Source of the DNA: Pseudomonadota bacterium | GTDB lineage: Bacteria > Desulfobacterota > Desulfobulbia > Desulfobulbales > Desulfocapsaceae | Length of the DNA stretch: 64,000 nt | Assembly: GCA_023412495.1 (NCBI GenBank) | Contig: JAEYNP010000042.1 | Coordinates: forward strand, 62,001-126,000 | Reading direction: 5' to 3' | Shown: piece by piece, positions 1-13,231 of the stretch | How positions within the stretch are numbered: position 1 is the stretch's first letter | Layout: the number at the start of each line of letters is the position of its first letter | Translations under genes and position numbers: made by a program | The notes under the pieces: model-generated | Seen by the model: the letters and a program-made list of their open reading frames with translations, nothing else | Databases searched by the model: none | Told to the model about the DNA's origin: nothing

Positions 1-2
1 AC

Positions 3-4095
<4,093 letters not shown>

Positions 4096-4144
4096 TACGG
4101 TTTTGTTTTTCGGCTGATTATTTTTGACAGGCTACCCGTATACC

Positions 4145-4921
4145 ATGAGCAGAACCATGAATCCCACCTATGACGAACGTTGTCGTCAGGAATTCTCATC
4201 GTTACTCATGCGCGTGGAGCATCTCTTCGTCAATATCGACATAGGGTGCCCATACGGGTTGCCCTATGTCGCAACCTTCCATCAGGCGACCTTCGGCCCC
4301 TTAAGCGAACGGGCGATGGAACTGTTCCTTGCGTCCGGATACCGGCGCAACGGCAACTGCCTCTACAATATGGCCTGCTCCGCCTGTTCCGCCTGTATCC
4401 CGATCCGTCTGCATATTTCGGCATTTCATCCCAACCGCAACCAAAGGCGGGTGTGGGCGAAGAACAGGGATGTGGTCAAATCCCTGCTGCCGCTCCGGGT
4501 GACGGAGGAGGATTTGAATCTCTGTGAAAAATTCCTCCAGGCCAGGTATCCCAGGGAAAACAATACCGCCAAGGGGTATTACCGTGATTTTTTCCTGAAC
4601 CGGGTCGTGAACACCATCCAACTGCAATACCGGGTCGGAGACCGGTTGGTCGGGACCTCGATCATCGACCTCGGTTTCAACTGGATGAATGCCGTCTATT
4701 TTTACTTCGATCCCGACGAGGCGAGGCGCAGCCTCGGGACCTACAACATTCTCTGCCTCGTCGATCTCTGCCGGGAATGGGAGATCGAATACCTCTATCT
4801 CGGCTACTATATCCGCGCCGTACCGGCGATGAGCTACAAGGCGAAATTTCGGCCCCATTACCTCCTGTGCGGCAATGAGTGGAGGCGGGGAAAGGATTCC
4901 ACCGGCCCGAAAGCTGCGTAG
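4145..4921 (+). CDS. bpt: Aspartate/glutamate leucyltransferase (Bpt/ATE family aminoacyl-tRNA-protein transferase)
   Basis: The product (258 residues from this ATG) resembles bacterial N-end-rule transferases, which attach leucine (Bpt) or arginine (ATE) from aminoacyl-tRNA to protein N-termini and mark them for degradation. It has the characteristic segment SGYRRNGNCLYNMAC followed by SACSACIPIRL (~4335-4410), and a C-terminal LYLGYYI motif (~4792-4812). The usual N-terminal CSYLP motif appears as CPYGLP. A TTG at 4124 and an ATG at 4157 are alternative starts; no clear ribosome-binding site decides between them. The leucyl specificity is an assumption based on the bacterial family. Confidence 0.8.
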   Translation: MSRTMNPTYDERCRQEFSSLLMRVEHLFVNIDIGCPYGLPYVATFHQATFGPLSERAMELFLASGYRRNGNCLYNMACSACSACIPIRLHISAFHPNRNQRRVWAKNRDVVKSLLPLRVTEEDLNLCEKFLQARYPRENNTAKGYYRDFFLNRVVNTIQLQYRVGDRLVGTSIIDLGFNWMNAVYFYFDPDEARRSLGTYNILCLVDLCREWEIEYLYLGYYIRAVPAMSYKAKFRPHYLLCGNEWRRGKDSTGPKAA

Positions 4922-5033
4922 GTTCCGCCGGCCGATTTCACCTCTCATCTTCCTGTCGACAACTCCCCTGGACGAAATTTATTTATAAACCAAAATAAAA
5001 TTCAAAGATACTAATCTCTGCCATTTCAAGAAG

Positions 5034-5062
5034 TTGACATTGCACTTTATTTGTGATAGGAT
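5034..5062 (+). promoter_or_regulatory. Sigma70-type promoter for the small gene at 5111
   Basis: TTGACA (5034-5039) and TAGGAT (5057-5062) are separated by exactly 17 nt in an AT-rich stretch, about 50 nt upstream of the small ORF's GGGGGGGA Shine-Dalgarno region. Confidence 0.65.
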
Positions 5063-5110
5063 TTGAACATTGGTAAGTTGGTCTGAAAAGACTTATTCCG
5101 GGGGGGACCA

Positions 5111-5296
5111 ATGAAAAAATGGCATATGGAAGGCATTATCGACAGCGCGAACAATCTGCAGAGAAAGGTGGTCTTCGGCCAGGGAAATAAAATTTTTCTT
5201 TATGCCGGTAATTATCCAGTAGTCGAGATCAGAAGGAGATCATCGCTGCTTGGCTGCTTCAGATTTTTCTCGACTCTTCTTTCACGCAAAAGTTAA
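5111..5296 (+). CDS. Small protein of unknown function
   Basis: This 61-residue ORF is preceded by a purine-rich ribosome-binding site (GGGGGGGACCA then ATG) and a near-consensus promoter, so it is likely expressed as its own short transcript. The protein is basic at the C-terminus (EIRRRSSLLG..LLSRKS), with a short hydrophobic stretch near the end that is too short for a confident membrane segment. I recognise no family. It sits between bpt and amrS with no obvious functional tie. Confidence 0.5.
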   Translation: MKKWHMEGIIDSANNLQRKVVFGQGNKIFLYAGNYPVVEIRRRSSLLGCFRFFSTLLSRKS

Positions 5297-5413
5297 ATTC
5301 GACTTATAGTACTTGAGGAAGCCGATTTACAAGCTTTGCGAAAAGATTCCTTGACGCGGAATTTGAAGGAATCCTCAATGAGGAGCGAGTGACCTGTTGA
5401 CGAGGTCGAGGCC

Positions 5414-6463
5414 ATGGCTGGTACTATATCGAAAAGTGACGGGAAGAGGACCTCCTTGTCGGTTGCCCTGGATGACGGCACCGTCAAGTGTCTGATCTGC
5501 GGCCACGGCTGCAGACTTCATGAAGGCCAAAGAGGGCTGTGCGGGGTCAGAGTCCGGCGCGGGGACCGGGTGGAGAGCCTCGTCTATGGCCGGGTCATCG
5601 CCGAACATGTCGACCCCATTGAGAAAAAGCCCCTCTTTCATTTTCTGCCCGGCAGTCTGTCCTATTCGATTGCCACCTACGGCTGTAATTTTCGCTGTCT
5701 GCACTGCCAGAATTATTCCATCTCCCAGGTTTCCCGCGACATGAGTGTTGAGTCGTCCGGCACCTTCAGAAAACCCGAGGATATCGTCCGCCTAGCCCTT
5801 GACAACCGGTGCCGGTCGATCAGTTATACCTATGTCGAGCCGACAATCTTTTACGAGTTCGCCTACGATTGCTGTGTTGCGGCGGCTGACGCCGGCCTGA
5901 AAAACGTCTTTGTCTCCAATGGCTACATGACCGAGATGGTAGCCCGGGAACTCGCCCCGGTGCTGACAGCGATCAACATCGACCTGAAGGCCTTCACCGA
6001 CGGCTTCTATCGCAAGGTCTGCGGCGCAAGGCTGCAGCCGGTGATGGACAACATCGTCCGCTTCCGGGAAATGGGCGTCTGGGTGGAGGTTACAACCCTT
6101 CTCATCCCCGGTCTGAACGATTCCGAGAGCGAACTGACCCGGATAGCCTCATTTCTGGCAGGTGTCGACAGATCCATTCCCTGGCATGTCACCGGCTACT
6201 ATCCCACCTACAAGATGTCCGGCGCAGCGGCGCCGCCACCCACCAGCGAGCATGCCCTCCAGGCTGCCCGGCAGATAGGTCTCGATCAGGGGCTTTATCA
6301 TGTCTATGCCGGCAACCGGCCTGGTTCGGGGGGAGAGGACACCATCTGTCCGCATTGCGGTACGGTCGTCATCTCCCGATGGGGGTTCCGGATATCCGCC
6401 TTACAGCTGAAAAACGGCAAGTGCCCGGACTGTGGGAAGGACCTTGCCGGCGTCTGGTCCTAG
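5414..6463 (+). CDS. amrS: AmmeMemoRadiSam system radical SAM enzyme
   Basis: The product is 349 residues. The radical-SAM cluster motif CNFRCLHC (nt ~5684-5707) lies in a PFL-activase-like TIM barrel. An N-terminal cysteine group (CLICGHGC..GLCGV, ~5489-5545) and a C-terminal CPHC..CPDC zinc-ribbon-like pair (~6346-6435) are typical of the AmrS subgroup. This family usually occurs with AMMECR1 and Memo proteins; neither partner is in this window. A 8+8-nt inverted repeat (5345-5352/5366-5373) lies in its leader. The stop codon TAG (6461-6463) is the first triplet of the palindromic element described next. The substrate is not deducible. Confidence 0.88.
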   Translation: MAGTISKSDGKRTSLSVALDDGTVKCLICGHGCRLHEGQRGLCGVRVRRGDRVESLVYGRVIAEHVDPIEKKPLFHFLPGSLSYSIATYGCNFRCLHCQNYSISQVSRDMSVESSGTFRKPEDIVRLALDNRCRSISYTYVEPTIFYEFAYDCCVAAADAGLKNVFVSNGYMTEMVARELAPVLTAINIDLKAFTDGFYRKVCGARLQPVMDNIVRFREMGVWVEVTTLLIPGLNDSESELTRIASFLAGVDRSIPWHVTGYYPTYKMSGAAAPPPTSEHALQAARQIGLDQGLYHVYAGNRPGSGGEDTICPHCGTVVISRWGFRISALQLKNGKCPDCGKDLAGVWS

Positions 6464-6605
6464 GAGTCTGTCGGCTTATGCCCTTTTTCCTCATCTTTTC
6501 GTTATTTTCGAAAATTAATGCTCGTAATATTACTTATATGACTGCGCTTAATTTTCGAAAATGCCTCGATCTGAGAAAAAATGGCTATAATCCGACAGCC
6601 TCCTA
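6461..6605. repeat. 145-bp palindromic (MITE/REP-like) element between convergent genes
   Basis: The two ends read TAGGAGTCTGTCGG and, on the other strand, TAGGAGGCTGTCGG. Internally, ATTTTCGAAAATTAA on the left is matched by its reverse complement on the right. The arms are therefore imperfect inverted repeats of about 70 nt. The terminal TAG triplets are the stop codons of both flanking convergent genes (amrS on plus, the membrane protein on minus). A shorter relative follows the selenoprotein gene at 37768. The transcript would fold into a long hairpin and could end transcription in both directions. No transposase is encoded. Confidence 0.8.
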
Positions 6606-7472
6606 AGCTTCCTTTCTGACTGTGGTCCTCCTGGCGAACAGAGACCGGCTGACATAGGTCAGCGAGATGGCGAAAACTGCCGCGGCAAGGCCCAGGAGAA
6701 CATTGTAGAAGGGTGGCGCCGCCAGGGCAAGCCGTATGATCAGCGTCGACAGCGCATATCCCGAGTTACGGAACACCGCATAAAAGGACGGCTGAAAACA
6801 CTGGGCGATGAGAACTACCAGGATATCCGTGAGAATCAGGATGGTGTAGAAACTATGTAAAAAGTCGGTATGGGGGATGCCCGCCACGGTGGCGTAGGCA
6901 CTGTGCAGCCCCATGGCGGCGAAAACCGCGAGGAGTATGAGGGCTATTCCTTTCTTGGCGGCGACGAAGCTGTAGAGGTCGGTGGCTCGCATCTTTTCCT
7001 CCGAGGTCCTGGCCTGGACAATATAGTAGAAGCCAAGCGCGGCGAAGATCAGGAGGGCGCCGAAACCGTCGGAAAGGATGTGCAGTACGGCCTGTTCAGC
7101 ACCGTCAAAAGTGATGGGCTCGGGGAAATCGGAGAGTTCCTTGAAGGCATTCCGCATAAGGATGAGAGCGAGTATTTCGAACTGTTTGCCCACCGACTTG
7201 CTGAAAGAACAGGGGAGGGTAAAAACCAGGCTGATCACCTCGAGTATAAGAACTACCGTAAAGGCTGCCTGAACCCCATAAAAGTGGTTGCGGGGCACAA
7301 ACGACGCAAGGGAGTCGGGCAGCAGTTCACAGCGGTTGAGTTCGATGCAGACGAGGCTGAGGAGAAAGAGCAATACCAGGGCAATGGATATCTTCCGGTG
7401 CATACGCTCGTGTTCCCAGAGGTGATGCAGGGGGTCGAAGATATACGTGATTTTCTCGTAAATGGAGCTCAT
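6603..7472 (-). CDS. Polytopic inner-membrane protein of unknown function
   Basis: This 289-residue product has several hydrophobic helices. They include an N-terminal segment (ISIALVLLFLLSLVCI), two or three central segments (FGALLIFAALGFYYIV, IALILLAVFAAMGL) and a C-terminal pair, for about seven in all. The N-terminus MSSIYEKITYIFDPLHHLWEHER is polar. The helices around residues 60-110 and 130-250 suggest an integral membrane protein of uncharacterised type. Its stop codon TAG is provided by the terminal triplet of the palindromic element at 6461-6605. I cannot assign a function; it is separate from rarA by a terminator-like hairpin. Confidence 0.75.
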   Translation of the reverse strand: MSSIYEKITYIFDPLHHLWEHERMHRKISIALVLLFLLSLVCIELNRCELLPDSLASFVPRNHFYGVQAAFTVVLILEVISLVFTLPCSFSKSVGKQFEILALILMRNAFKELSDFPEPITFDGAEQAVLHILSDGFGALLIFAALGFYYIVQARTSEEKMRATDLYSFVAAKKGIALILLAVFAAMGLHSAYATVAGIPHTDFLHSFYTILILTDILVVLIAQCFQPSFYAVFRNSGYALSTLIIRLALAAPPFYNVLLGLAAAVFAISLTYVSRSLFARRTTVRKEA

Positions 7473-7532
7473 TTTTCATTTCTGAGGGGAGGGGCAATAA
7501 TCACAAACACTTATCCTGCAGGTATGTACCAT

Positions 7533-7558
7533 AAATGAAAGCCCCTGGCAAAGGGGGC
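7533..7558 (-). terminator. Terminator-like hairpin after rarA
   Basis: Read on the minus strand, GCCCCC-TTTGCCA-GGGGC is followed by TTTCATTTA. It lies downstream of rarA and upstream of the membrane protein gene, so it would separate the two transcripts. Confidence 0.55.
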
Positions 7559-7650
7559 AATGATTTTCAGCGGGGAAAGAGGGAAGAGGGGCGGAAGGGA
7601 CTTCCGGCCGCTCAAGCGGTTTTGCAGGGTCATTCCAGGTGCCATCGTTA

Positions 7651-8979
7651 CTACTTCTTTTTATTCTCTTCGTTCAGTTGTTCCTTTTTCAGGGACTGCC
7701 ACCAGTCGAGCCGCTTCTTGATCTCTTTCTCAAAGCCGAACTGCGAGGGCGTGTAGTAGGTTTTCTCCTCCATGTTGTCCGGAAAATACCTCTGGTAGCT
7801 GTAGTGATTTTCGAAGTCGTGGGAGTAGCGATACCCTTTGCCGTAGCCCATCTCCTTCATCATTCGGGTCGGCGCGTTGCGGATAACCGGGGGGACCTTG
7901 TAGTGGCTGGTCCTGACGGCATCCGCTCTCGCCTCGTTGTAGGCCGTTTCCAGGGCATTGCTTTTCGGGGCGCAGGCAAGATAGACCGTTAGCTGGCAGA
8001 GGGCCAGCGCCCCTTCCGGCATCCCGAGGAAGTGGACCGCCTCCTTCGCCGCCATGGCCTGAACCAGGGCCTGGGGGTCGGCAAGGCCGACATCCTCGGA
8101 GGCCACCCGGACCAGCCTTCTTGCCAGGTATAGGGGATCCTCCCCGCCCTCCAGCATCCTCGCCAGCCAGTACAACGCCGCCTGAGGGTCGCTGCCGCGG
8201 ATCGACTTGTGCAGGGCGGAGATGAGATTGTAGTGTTCCTCCCCGCCTTTGTCGTAAAAGACGGAGCGGGTATTGAGAGCTTTCACCAGGCTTTCAGTGG
8301 TGATATGGTCGCCACTTTCCGCCTGGCGCGCGACCAGCTCCAGGTTGTTCAAGGCTTTTCTGGCATCGCCCCCGGCGCTTTCGGCCAGCACGTGCAGGGC
8401 GTCCGCCTCGATCGTCAATTTCTTGGGCAAGGCTGGCATCGCTCGCAGGAGAATGTCGTGAATGTGGGAATCGGTCAAAGGCTCCAGGACGAAAACGTGA
8501 CATCGGGAAAGCAGGGCGGGGATGACCTCGAACGATGGATTCTCGGTGGTTGCACCGATCAGGATGATGGCACCCGATTCGACGTAAGGCAGAAAGGCGT
8601 CCTGCTGCGATTTGTTGAAGCGGTGTATCTCGTCGATGAAAACGAGTGTCTTGCGGTTTTCGTTCTGGTGGGCGAACTTGGCTCCTTCCATCAATTCTTT
8701 TACCTCGGCGATCTTGCTGAGGACGGCACTGCACGACCTGAAGGTATGTCCGGTCTGCCTTTCGATGAGCCGGGCGATGGTGGTCTTGCCCGTTCCCGGC
8801 GGACCCCAGAGAATGAAGGAGCTGTAGTCGTCCAGGGCGATCATTCGGCTTAAGGAGGAGGAAGGCGCAAAGAGCTTTTCCTGGCCTTTTATATCATCGA
8901 CACTCTGCGGTCTCACCCTTTCCGCCAGAGGCATTTCGACGGGTCGGTGAGTTCCTGCAAATACCGAGAGCTGTTTCAT
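7651..8979 (-). CDS. rarA: Replication-associated recombination protein A (MgsA/RarA AAA+ ATPase)
   Basis: This AAA+ protein acts at stalled replication forks and is related to clamp-loader and Werner-helicase-interacting proteins. It shows Walker A GPPGTGKT, Walker B FIDEIHRF, a sensor-1 segment ILIGATTENPSF, and the C-terminal MgsA region ending in a YRYSHDFENHY-type motif. The start MKQLSVFAG at 8979 is preferred over the longer reading from 9021, because the extra 14 residues are not family-like; this gives 442 residues, close to the normal length. It is transcribed alone, with a hairpin downstream. Confidence 0.92.
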   Translation of the reverse strand: MKQLSVFAGTHRPVEMPLAERVRPQSVDDIKGQEKLFAPSSSLSRMIALDDYSSFILWGPPGTGKTTIARLIERQTGHTFRSCSAVLSKIAEVKELMEGAKFAHQNENRKTLVFIDEIHRFNKSQQDAFLPYVESGAIILIGATTENPSFEVIPALLSRCHVFVLEPLTDSHIHDILLRAMPALPKKLTIEADALHVLAESAGGDARKALNNLELVARQAESGDHITTESLVKALNTRSVFYDKGGEEHYNLISALHKSIRGSDPQAALYWLARMLEGGEDPLYLARRLVRVASEDVGLADPQALVQAMAAKEAVHFLGMPEGALALCQLTVYLACAPKSNALETAYNEARADAVRTSHYKVPPVIRNAPTRMMKEMGYGKGYRYSHDFENHYSYQRYFPDNMEEKTYYTPSQFGFEKEIKKRLDWWQSLKKEQLNEENKKK

Positions 8980-9578
8980 GGCGATACCTTTCAGGGAGAT
9001 TGACGGAAGCGGGTGCGGCAAGAGTCGCTGCAGCCGCGGGAGACCTTATCGTTCAGCAATCCATAGGTACATTCATAATAAATATCGCTTGATGTCGAAA
9101 GTGGTTCATAAAGTTATTATTGAAAGAACCGTATCCCTTCCGGACTTGATGTGGAAGGGGGGCGTGCATTGCTCGGCACCTTCGTGAAGGAGGATACATT
9201 TCCGGGGAGACCTCGACCCGTCTACATGCGGACCTGTCCCGGAAAGTAAAGCGACAAAGAATGATCTGAAGAAGCCGTTCATCGCCATCGACCCAAAAAG
9301 TGGGCTGGATGAATACCGGAATACGTGGGTTCTGACAGGGGCGGTCCTGATTTTGCTGGTGGGGAAACCGAGATCAATATTGGCATGAACAACCAGAGAA
9401 TACCGGCACCACCAGCCGCAAAGGGGACTTTTTTAGCACCCCCTTGATGTGGAATAAACACCTTCGAACATCTTTTTTAAAAAAAGAAGAAAAGAATTCC
9501 TAAGGCAAAAAAGGACGATATGGTATGGTACCGGGATTCATTTATCCGCCGGCGGAGGTTCCTTGACCTCATCTGCCG
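8980..9578. other. Non-coding gap of about 600 bp between rarA and the export operon
   Basis: Only short ORFs of about 60 codons occur here, without good ribosome-binding sites or recognisable content. An A-rich stretch at 9474-9495 (TTTTTTAAAAAAAG) precedes the export operon and could be an UP-element-like region. A plus-strand frame around 9255-9380 encodes a short hydrophobic segment (TWVLTGAVLILLVG), which may be a relic. Nothing else is convincing. Confidence 0.4.
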
Positions 9579-11114
9579 GTGGCGATCTTTTGGCCGGTCA
9601 ATTCAGAGTATTTCATTCCATTCGTATCTGGAAAAGTGGTTCGTTCATCAAGTTTTTTCTTCATCCCCTTGCTACTGTTTTTCTGCGTTCTCGTGCAGCC
9701 TTGGCAATCCGTCGAAGCGACGGAAAGCGTGAGTCTTTTGCAGACTGTCGATCTTGCTCTTTCCCAGAGCGACGCGGCCTTCGACCTCCACGATAACCTC
9801 CTGTTCAGCAAAATGGACATCAACAGTGCCGAGCACCGTTTCGACACCAAGCTGGTACCGTTGACCAATTTCGGTATCCGCCAGGGGACCGGGTCACAGC
9901 AGATCGGGCTGGAGATGCGTAAAGAGACCGCCATCGGCAGTTCGATAGCCTACGGGATGGTCGGCAGCAGGATCGACGACAATGCGGGCTACGTGGTCGA
10001 AAATTCAACAAATGCCAGAGCCTATGTACGAGTTTCCCAAGGGCTTTTCCGCCGCTGGGGGGCACGGTACAATCTCAGTGACTTGACTGTCGCTCAGTTG
10101 CGGCTCAAGGAGGAGGAGATCAAGACCGAAAGGGCCAGGCAGACCCTGATTCTCTCCGCGGTAAAGAAATATTACGATCTGGCTCTTGCCGAGCAGCTCC
10201 TTGCCAAGGCGGACAAGGCACTCACCCGCAACCGGGAGCATTTGAACTCGGCGGTTTCGCGGCAGTCGGTGGGGCTGGTCTCCAAAGTCGATGTCTATCG
10301 GGCGGAACTCGCCCTGCTCGATGCCGAGAGTGCCAGGGAGAATCAGCTGCGCCAGAAGCAGCGGGGCGAGGATGCCTTTCGGGAGATGGTCAGGCTCGAT
10401 GATGACCAGGCCCTGCAGGTGGCGGATGCCATCGATAAGATGGTGCCGGTCATTCCCGACACGTGGGAAAAAGACCTTTTTCTCACCCGCCTGGACTGGC
10501 AGGCGTACCGGGTCAATGTCGAGATCAACGAGGCGGAGACCCTGAAAGCGAAGAAAAACCTGGCTCCGGATGTCGGCCTCAGTTTCGTTGTGGAGCAGCG
10601 GGGGGAGGGCAATTCGGCCGAGGATGCACTCTCTCTCAATGAGACCAACTGGGCCGTCCAGCTGGAGATGATGTCCACCTTCGACAGATTCCACGAGAGA
10701 AGTGCCCTGTTGCGGAAAAGGGTCGAAAAGGCGAAGCTGCAGCGGGGCAAGGAGGCGCTGCAGCGCAGGATCACCCGGGAGGCCCGGGAGGCCTTTCAGG
10801 ATTTGCTTTCCGAGGAACGGAACCATCAGATAAACGTCAAGCGGCTGGAGCAGGCCAAGATGGCGCTCGATCTCGCCAACACCCGCTACGAGAAAGGCCT
10901 TTCCGACAACCTCACGGTGATCGATGCGGAAACCGCATATTCCGATGCCGAGGTCAATATTTCCAGGTCGATGACGGCGTACAACATTGCGGCGACTACC
11001 CTGGCGTACAACCTGGGGATCCTGGACCGACAATGGGTGGCGATGTCGCTTGAATCCATGGCTGCCGCCGCCAATCCTGAACCGCAGGGGACAGACGATG
11101 GCATTCCACGGTAA
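9579..11114 (+). CDS. TolC-family outer-membrane efflux protein
   Basis: The product is up to 511 residues. A hydrophobic signal-peptide-like stretch (SSSFFFIPLLLFFCVLVQPW, nt ~9642-9701) is followed by VEATES, a plausible cleavage region. The remainder is helical, with TolC-type repeats (LAEQLLAKADKAL.., ARYE-like KGLSDNLTVIDAETAYSDAE near the C-terminus). It would form the outer-membrane channel for the adaptor and ABC transporter encoded next. The start is uncertain: GTG at 9579 or GTG at 9636, the latter placing the signal peptide at the N-terminus. The 3' end overlaps the adaptor gene by 17 nt, so the four genes 9579-14464 are probably one operon. Confidence 0.82.
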   Translation: MAIFWPVNSEYFIPFVSGKVVRSSSFFFIPLLLFFCVLVQPWQSVEATESVSLLQTVDLALSQSDAAFDLHDNLLFSKMDINSAEHRFDTKLVPLTNFGIRQGTGSQQIGLEMRKETAIGSSIAYGMVGSRIDDNAGYVVENSTNARAYVRVSQGLFRRWGARYNLSDLTVAQLRLKEEEIKTERARQTLILSAVKKYYDLALAEQLLAKADKALTRNREHLNSAVSRQSVGLVSKVDVYRAELALLDAESARENQLRQKQRGEDAFREMVRLDDDQALQVADAIDKMVPVIPDTWEKDLFLTRLDWQAYRVNVEINEAETLKAKKNLAPDVGLSFVVEQRGEGNSAEDALSLNETNWAVQLEMMSTFDRFHERSALLRKRVEKAKLQRGKEALQRRITREAREAFQDLLSEERNHQINVKRLEQAKMALDLANTRYEKGLSDNLTVIDAETAYSDAEVNISRSMTAYNIAATTLAYNLGILDRQWVAMSLESMAAAANPEPQGTDDGIPR

Positions 11115-12546
11115 ATTTACCACCTACAGGATCGTCGCGGCAGGGCTTGCCGGCCTGGTCGCCGCTTCCTGGTTGAGCTGGCAGCTGCTGTTCGGGGCGA
11201 GGGCAGGCGAAAAACAACCCTCGCGACTCGTCACGGTGGAAAGAAAGTCCTTTCCCCTGCAGATTGTCGAACGGGGGGTGATCCGTCCCGCCATAATTTC
11301 GCCGATAACTTCCCAAATTTCCAGCAACCAGGCGAAGATAGTCTGGCTGGTCAAGGAGGGGGCCGAGGTCAGGAAGGGGATGCTGGTGGCACGCTTCGAT
11401 GCCAAGCCGTTTCTCGACAACCTGCAGAAGGCCGAACAGGCCTATGCCGACGCCAGGGCCACCTCGGCGGCGGCCGAAAAGATGCTGTCCCTGCAGAAGG
11501 AAGAAGAGGCAGGCAAGATCGAAGAAGCGGCCAGGAAGGTCGAGATCGCCAGGATCCAGGCGGAAAATATCCGCAGCGGCTCCGGCCCGCTCAAGCGCAA
11601 AACCCTGGAGCAGCAGGCCCATCAGGCCCAGAGGGCCCTCGATCTGGGCCAAAGCGAGCTCGCCGATCTCGATGTCCTGCTGGAGAAGGGCCATGTCAGC
11701 CTGCGCGAGCGGGAAAAGGCGGCGGATAAGGTCTCCACCGCCAGGGAGCAGCTGGCCGTCGCCCGGGCGGAACTGGATAATTTCAATACCTACGTCTGGC
11801 CGCAGATGCAACGGGAGGCGCAGCTTCTGGTGGACGGTGCCGAGAGCAATCTCGAGCGGGTGAAACGAACGGCTGAATTGCTCATCCAGAACCGCGAGGC
11901 GGAGGTGGAAAAGAGCCGGCGCAACGAGGAGAATAAGTTGGCCGCCTTTAATCAGGCCAAGACGGAAATCATCAACTGCGATGTCCAGTCGCCCACCGAC
12001 GGCATTCTCCTCTACCCGGAACTGCCAAGGGAAAATGGCCGCAGAAAGATCCAGATTGGGGACTCGGTTTGGGTCGGGCAGACTTTCCTGGAGGTGCCGG
12101 ATACCAGCGCTTTGACTGCCGAGATCCATATCCGGGAAGTGGACGTGGCAAAAGTCGCCGCCGGCATGCCGGCAGAGATCGAGGTCGACGCCTTCCCCGG
12201 CAGAACGTTTGCCGGAGTGGTCGATTCTGTCGCCTCTCTTGCCAGAGAGGACGCCGATGATGGGCACCTCAGAAGGTTCTACGCGCGAATCCGCCTGCAG
12301 GGCGATACCGGCAACATCCATGTGGGGATGTCCGTCACCACCAGGATAGTCTATCGGCAGGTCGAGGATGCGGTGGCTGTGCCGCTCAGTGCTCTCTTCT
12401 ACAATGGCAATCAGTCGATGGTTCGCCGGAAGCTGCCGGATGGTTTACAGGAGGTGCCGGTCAAGGTGGGCGACCGCGGTCAGTTGTGGGCGGAGATCAC
12501 CGGCGGCATCGCTGAAGGGGATGTGCTCTATGTCGAAGGGCAGTAG
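11098..12546 (+). CDS. HlyD/MacA-type periplasmic adaptor (membrane fusion) protein
   Basis: The product has 482 residues from ATG 11098, preceded by GCAGGGGACAG. One N-terminal membrane anchor (IVAAGLAGLVAASWLSWQLL) is followed by a lipoyl-like half motif (VKEGAEVRKGMLVARFD), a long alpha-helical hairpin rich in Glu/Lys/Ala (~nt 11430-11990), and the second lipoyl and beta-barrel parts (VQSPTDGILLYPE..GDSVWVGQTFLEV). Such adaptors connect an inner-membrane ABC exporter to TolC. The gene overlaps the TolC gene upstream and is followed 6 nt later by the ABC ATPase gene. The substrate is unknown. Confidence 0.87.
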   Translation: MAFHGKFTTYRIVAAGLAGLVAASWLSWQLLFGARAGEKQPSRLVTVERKSFPLQIVERGVIRPAIISPITSQISSNQAKIVWLVKEGAEVRKGMLVARFDAKPFLDNLQKAEQAYADARATSAAAEKMLSLQKEEEAGKIEEAARKVEIARIQAENIRSGSGPLKRKTLEQQAHQAQRALDLGQSELADLDVLLEKGHVSLREREKAADKVSTAREQLAVARAELDNFNTYVWPQMQREAQLLVDGAESNLERVKRTAELLIQNREAEVEKSRRNEENKLAAFNQAKTEIINCDVQSPTDGILLYPELPRENGRRKIQIGDSVWVGQTFLEVPDTSALTAEIHIREVDVAKVAAGMPAEIEVDAFPGRTFAGVVDSVASLAREDADDGHLRRFYARIRLQGDTGNIHVGMSVTTRIVYRQVEDAVAVPLSALFYNGNQSMVRRKLPDGLQEVPVKVGDRGQLWAEITGGIAEGDVLYVEGQ

Positions 12547-12552
12547 TCGCTG

Positions 12553-13224
12553 ATGGCATTGCTGGAGGCGGAAAAAGTGTGCCGGTACTACGAGGCCGGG
12601 AAAATCAGGAGCCTTGCCCTGCCGGAAACGTCCCTGGCCGTCGAGCCCCATGAGTTCCTGGTTATTACCGGACCATCCGGCGCCGGGAAATCGACGCTCC
12701 TCAACCTTCTCGGGGGACTGGACCTGCCGTCCGGGGGAGAAGTCCGCTACGGCGGCCACAATCTTTCGACGATGCCTGAGAGCCGGCTCGCCCGGTTGCG
12801 AAACAACTCCTTCGGCTTCATTTTCCAGACGCCCCATCTGCTTATCGACCGGACCGTCGCCGAAAACATTGCCCTGCCCTTTCATTACGGTCTCCCGGCG
12901 AGCGGCAGTGAGATCCATAATCGATGCCGGGAGCTGCTTTCCTACATCGGCATGGCGGAGATGGCCGACCGCTATCCGGACACCCTCTCCGGCGGGGAGA
13001 TGCAGCGGGTGGTCTTTGCCCGGGCCCTGGTCCGCAGGCCAACCGTGATCTTTGCCGATGAGCCGACCGGAAGTCTGGATGCCGACAACTCGGAGAGACT
13101 CCTTGAACTCCTGCAGAGTCAGGCGCGGCAAGGCTGCACCGTCATCATGGTGAGTCACGAACTGAAGGCGGTCGGTTACGGCAGTCGCGTGCTGCGGCTG
13201 GAAAAGCCGCCATCTCTTAATTAG
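12553..13224 (+). CDS. ABC transporter ATP-binding protein (MacB/LolD type)
   Basis: This 223-residue ATPase has Walker A GPSGAGKS, Q-loop FIFQTPHLL, the signature LSGGEMQR, Walker B VIFADEPTGSLD and the H-loop MVSHE. The DEPTGSLD form is characteristic of the MacB/LolD/FtsE branch, which powers mechanotransmission-type exporters. It lies between the adaptor and the permease, and pairs with the latter as a two-subunit version of MacB. Confidence 0.93.
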   Translation: MALLEAEKVCRYYEAGKIRSLALPETSLAVEPHEFLVITGPSGAGKSTLLNLLGGLDLPSGGEVRYGGHNLSTMPESRLARLRNNSFGFIFQTPHLLIDRTVAENIALPFHYGLPASGSEIHNRCRELLSYIGMAEMADRYPDTLSGGEMQRVVFARALVRRPTVIFADEPTGSLDADNSERLLELLQSQARQGCTVIMVSHELKAVGYGSRVLRLEKPPSLN

Positions 13225-13231
13225 TTACGCC

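Noticed and set aside
9106..9461. Two ORFs of about 60 codons before the TolC gene
   Set aside because: Minus-strand, no ribosome-binding sites, composition not protein-like; likely chance.
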